From Halorientalis sp. LT38 (GTDB lineage: Archaea; Halobacteriota; Halobacteria; Halobacteriales; Haloarculaceae): a stretch of DNA of 64,000 nucleotides. Within the stretch, counting starts at the first letter, position 1. Each line of letters starts with the position of its first letter. The notes under the pieces are model-generated. The model saw only the letters and a program-made list of their open reading frames with translations. It was not told the origin of the DNA and searched no databases. The DNA is taken from assembly GCF_037031225.1 (NCBI RefSeq), contig NZ_JAYEZN010000001.1, positions 2,046,001-2,110,000 on the forward strand. The letters are read 5' to 3'. Positions 61,885 through 64,000 of the stretch are shown piece after piece. Position numbers and translations under genes: made by a program.

Positions 61885-63297
61885 TTACCCGAGCTGCTCG
61901 CCGACCAGTTCGTCGGCGTGCTCGACGAACTCGGCTTCCCGACCGGCGGGGATGGTCGCCCCGGCGGCGACGTCGTGACCGCCACCGCCGCCGCCGACCG
62001 CTGCGCTGGCCTCGCCCATCACCGCCGAGAGGTCGAGCCCCTGCGCGACCAGGCGGCCGGTCCCCCGCGAGGACACTTTGGTCTCGTCCTCGTTCTTCCG
62101 GGCGAAGGCGACGATCGGGCGGTCGCGGTCGACGCCGTCGACCCCGACGGCCATGCCCGCGACGATGCCGACGATGGTCTCCCGGATCTCCTCGCCCGCG
62201 TCGAACCACTGGAGGTGCTCCTCCCGTGTCACGCCCGTCTCTTTGACCCACTGGAGCCCCTCCGAGAGGTTCCGGCGGTGGTTCCGGAGGAGTTTCCGGG
62301 CCCGCTCGAGTCCCTCGTCGCGGTCGCCGAGACAGACCGCCAGGCCGACGTCGGCCCGCTCGTAGCGGGCGGTCGCGTTCAACAGCGTGGAGAACTCGCT
62401 GGCGTCCCGCAACTCGGTCCCGGACGGCTCCGCGAGGAGGGTGTAGGTCGTCCCCACGAGCGCGTCCACCTTGTCGGCGGGGACGCCTTTCTGCAGCGCG
62501 CGCTGGACGAGCGAACTGGCGACGGTCTGGCGCTCGTCGTCGGTCAGGTCCACCCAGCGCCGCCACTCGCCGTCCTCCTTGAGATCGAGCCCCAGCCCGT
62601 CCAGAAACCGGATCGCGCCGCTCTGGTTGTTGCTGATCCCCGGAATACGGACCTCGCTGGCGTACTCGAGCAGTTTCGGCAGCGGCCGGGTCTGTTTCCC
62701 GTAGAAGGCGATGTCCGTGCCCTCTTCGAGGACTCCTGCCTCGACTCCCTCGGCGACGATCTCCCGGTTCGCGCCGACGAGTTCGCCGCCCACTGCCTGC
62801 ATGTCGCCGACGGCGCCGACGACCGCCAGTCTGGCGAGGTCGCGGTTGTCGACCCCGTCGTCTTCCAGCGCCCGCGCGAGGACGTAGCTGGCGCCCGCCC
62901 CCGAGAGCTCCGAAGCCCCGTCGATGCCCTCCAGCAGAGGGTTGAGGTGGAACTCCGTCTCGGTTTCGGCGGGCTGGTGGTGGTCGGCGATCACGGGCGT
63001 GAAGTCGCCCGCGGCCTCGTGCTCGCCGATGGCGTCGAGTTGCCCGCTTCCGAAGTCGGTGAACAGGACCGTCTCCTCCTCGCGGGCCGCGATGGTCGCG
63101 ATCTCGTCGGGGTCGAGCTGTTTCTTGAACACGACCTCGAAGTCGATTCCGGCCCGTTCGAGGGCCGTCGCGGCGATTCCCGCGCTCGTCAGTCCGTCGG
63201 CGTCGATGTGCGACGCGAGCAACACCGCCTCGGCGCGCCGCAGGCGCTCGGCACACGCCGCGGCGCGGTCGTCGAGCGCTCCTACTGGGCCGGCCAT
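61885..63297 (-). CDS. DHH-family single-stranded DNA exonuclease (RecJ/GAN-like)
   Basis: The 470-residue phosphoesterase has motif I LLASHIDADGLTSAG (H30, D32, D34), motif II region VLFTDFGSGQ, motif III IADHHQPAE (D105-H106-H107) and motif IV VVGAVGDMQAVGG. The C-terminal DHHA1 block is GGGGGGHDVAAGA. It resembles archaeal RecJ homologues, some of which associate with GINS in the replisome. The start at 63297 is clear. hemD lies upstream on the same strand after a 177-base gap. Confidence 0.9.
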   Translation of the reverse strand: MAGPVGALDDRAAACAERLRRAEAVLLASHIDADGLTSAGIAATALERAGIDFEVVFKKQLDPDEIATIAAREEETVLFTDFGSGQLDAIGEHEAAGDFTPVIADHHQPAETETEFHLNPLLEGIDGASELSGAGASYVLARALEDDGVDNRDLARLAVVGAVGDMQAVGGELVGANREIVAEGVEAGVLEEGTDIAFYGKQTRPLPKLLEYASEVRIPGISNNQSGAIRFLDGLGLDLKEDGEWRRWVDLTDDERQTVASSLVQRALQKGVPADKVDALVGTTYTLLAEPSGTELRDASEFSTLLNATARYERADVGLAVCLGDRDEGLERARKLLRNHRRNLSEGLQWVKETGVTREEHLQWFDAGEEIRETIVGIVAGMAVGVDGVDRDRPIVAFARKNEDETKVSSRGTGRLVAQGLDLSAVMGEASAAVGGGGGGHDVAAGATIPAGREAEFVEHADELVGEQLG

Positions 63298-63474
63298 TGG
63301 CAGTTTCTTATCGCGGTCTCCGGTTTAAACCTCCGGTCCGGTGGTGGCTCCCACGCGACAAGGACCGGTCGTTGTCGGGCGATTACGGCGCGCCTCCGGT
63401 ACCCGATCATGCGAAATGCTACCGAGAATGTAATTTATCGGACCGTCAGCCCCGCAACGCCGCCGCCGAACTCC

Positions 63475-64000
63475 TCACCGCTCGTCGAGGGCCGCGACGG
63501 CGTCGGTGGCGAGTTCCTCGAAGTCCGCTCGCTCGGGAATCACGTCCACGTCGATGCCGTGGGAGCGGGCGGTCTCGGCCGTCGGGTCGCCGATCACGCC
63601 GACGACGGCGTCTTCCAGGCCCCTCACGGCCTCGTCCCGGACGCCGCGCTCGGCGGCCGCCGCGAGGAAGTGCTCGACGGTCAGCGAGGAGGTAAACAGC
63701 GCCGCGTCCAGGCCGCCGTCCGCGGCCGCCTCGGCCGACTCGCCCGCGCCGTCGGGCCTGACGAGTCGGTAGAGGACCGTCTCGTGGACGTACGCGCCCG
63801 CTTCGTTCAGTCCGTCCAGGAGGACGTCGCTCCCGTGGTCGCTCCTGGCCACCTCGACGCGGGCGCCGGAGATCTCGCCTTCGAGGGCAGCCACGAGCCC
63901 GCTCGAGGAGAACTCCTCGGGAACGAGGTCGACCCGGAACCCCTCCGCTTCGAGCGCGTCGGCGGTGGGGTCGCCGATGGCGCAGACGGTCGTCTCGCCG
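63475..64000 (-). CDS. hemD: uroporphyrinogen-III synthase, C-terminal part (runs off the window)
   Basis: The last 175 residues of the protein are present; the open frame continues past 64000 without a start. Visible features are ETTVCAIGDPTADALEAEGF, then LVAALEGE, LYRLVRP, DAALFTSSLTVEHFLAAA and VVGVIGDPTAETARSHGIDV, the repeated two-lobe pattern of HemD. The enzyme closes hydroxymethylbilane to uroporphyrinogen III for haem, sirohaem and cobalamin. The N-terminal lobe is outside the window. Confidence 0.88.
   Translation of the reverse strand, partial: GETTVCAIGDPTADALEAEGFRVDLVPEEFSSSGLVAALEGEISGARVEVARSDHGSDVLLDGLNEAGAYVHETVLYRLVRPDGAGESAEAAADGGLDAALFTSSLTVEHFLAAAAERGVRDEAVRGLEDAVVGVIGDPTAETARSHGIDVDVIPERADFEELATDAVAALDER

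Overview
The window is chromosomal DNA from a halophilic archaeon (class Halobacteria). The evidence is high GC with strong GC3 bias, acidic proteins, leaderless TATA promoters (AT-rich box about 27 bases before the start codon), family-B-independent archaeal replication (PolD large subunit, Hef), class II archaeal glycyl-tRNA synthetase, TiaS, the 129-residue halophilic 2Fe-2S ferredoxin, halocyanin, bat-type HTH regulators and several haloarchaea-only families. The genus cannot be fixed from sequence reading alone; a member of Haloarculaceae or a close relative is my guess.

Layout. 0-5 kb: Hef (partial), a bat-type regulator, a thioesterase and a CBS - glyS - dolichol-kinase-like operon. 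5-13.8 kb: PPC-domain protein coupled to polC (DP2), a rubredoxin-like protein, panE, glmM, and hisI coupled to a coiled-coil protein. 13.9-17.3 kb: Tat lipoprotein, prepilin peptidase, ferredoxin, phosphate transporter. 17.3-21.1 kb: hisA and hisB, each followed by a small accessory islet and then a second copy of its own 3' end. 21-28.4 kb: a six-PAS sensor-regulator, a DUF7344-like gene with an apparent frameshift, a 7TM histidine kinase and an ACT protein. 28.4-36.6 kb: NarK-like transporter, KaiC-like ATPase, IMPACT protein, upp, katG and a dual-specificity phosphatase. 36.6-38.8 kb: cysK, again with an islet and a displaced copy of its 3' end. 39-47.7 kb: second PiT transporter, CNNM/HlyC protein, a glutaredoxin plus cysteine-less peroxiredoxin pair, Sua5, citrate synthase, a tandem PhoU/TrkA-C protein and an aspartoacylase-like hydrolase. 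47.8-52.5 kb: MscS, a transposase-less element with terminal inverted repeats, TiaS and an XRE regulator. 52.5-56.9 kb: halocyanin divergent from a Rieske/cytochrome b operon. 56.9-64 kb: pyrE, NifU, an NCS2 permease, small membrane proteins, a bat regulator, a DHH exonuclease and hemD (partial).

Most of the window is housekeeping. What stands out is a repeated insertion pattern. Three unrelated biosynthetic genes (hisA, hisB, cysK) are each followed by a cargo islet (lipoprotein; Doc toxin plus small acidic partner; membrane protein) and then by a 48-75 bp in-frame copy of the same gene's own 3' end in the same orientation. This is the footprint expected of elements that enter the 3' end of protein-coding genes and restore the reading frame, but no integrase is present. 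A fourth insertion is a 749 bp unit with 16-17 bp inverted termini and an 8 bp target duplication, carrying one membrane-protein gene and no transposase. Separately, polC shows a patch of atypical codons centred on the known NCDGDED intein site although no intein is present, suggesting past intein traffic.
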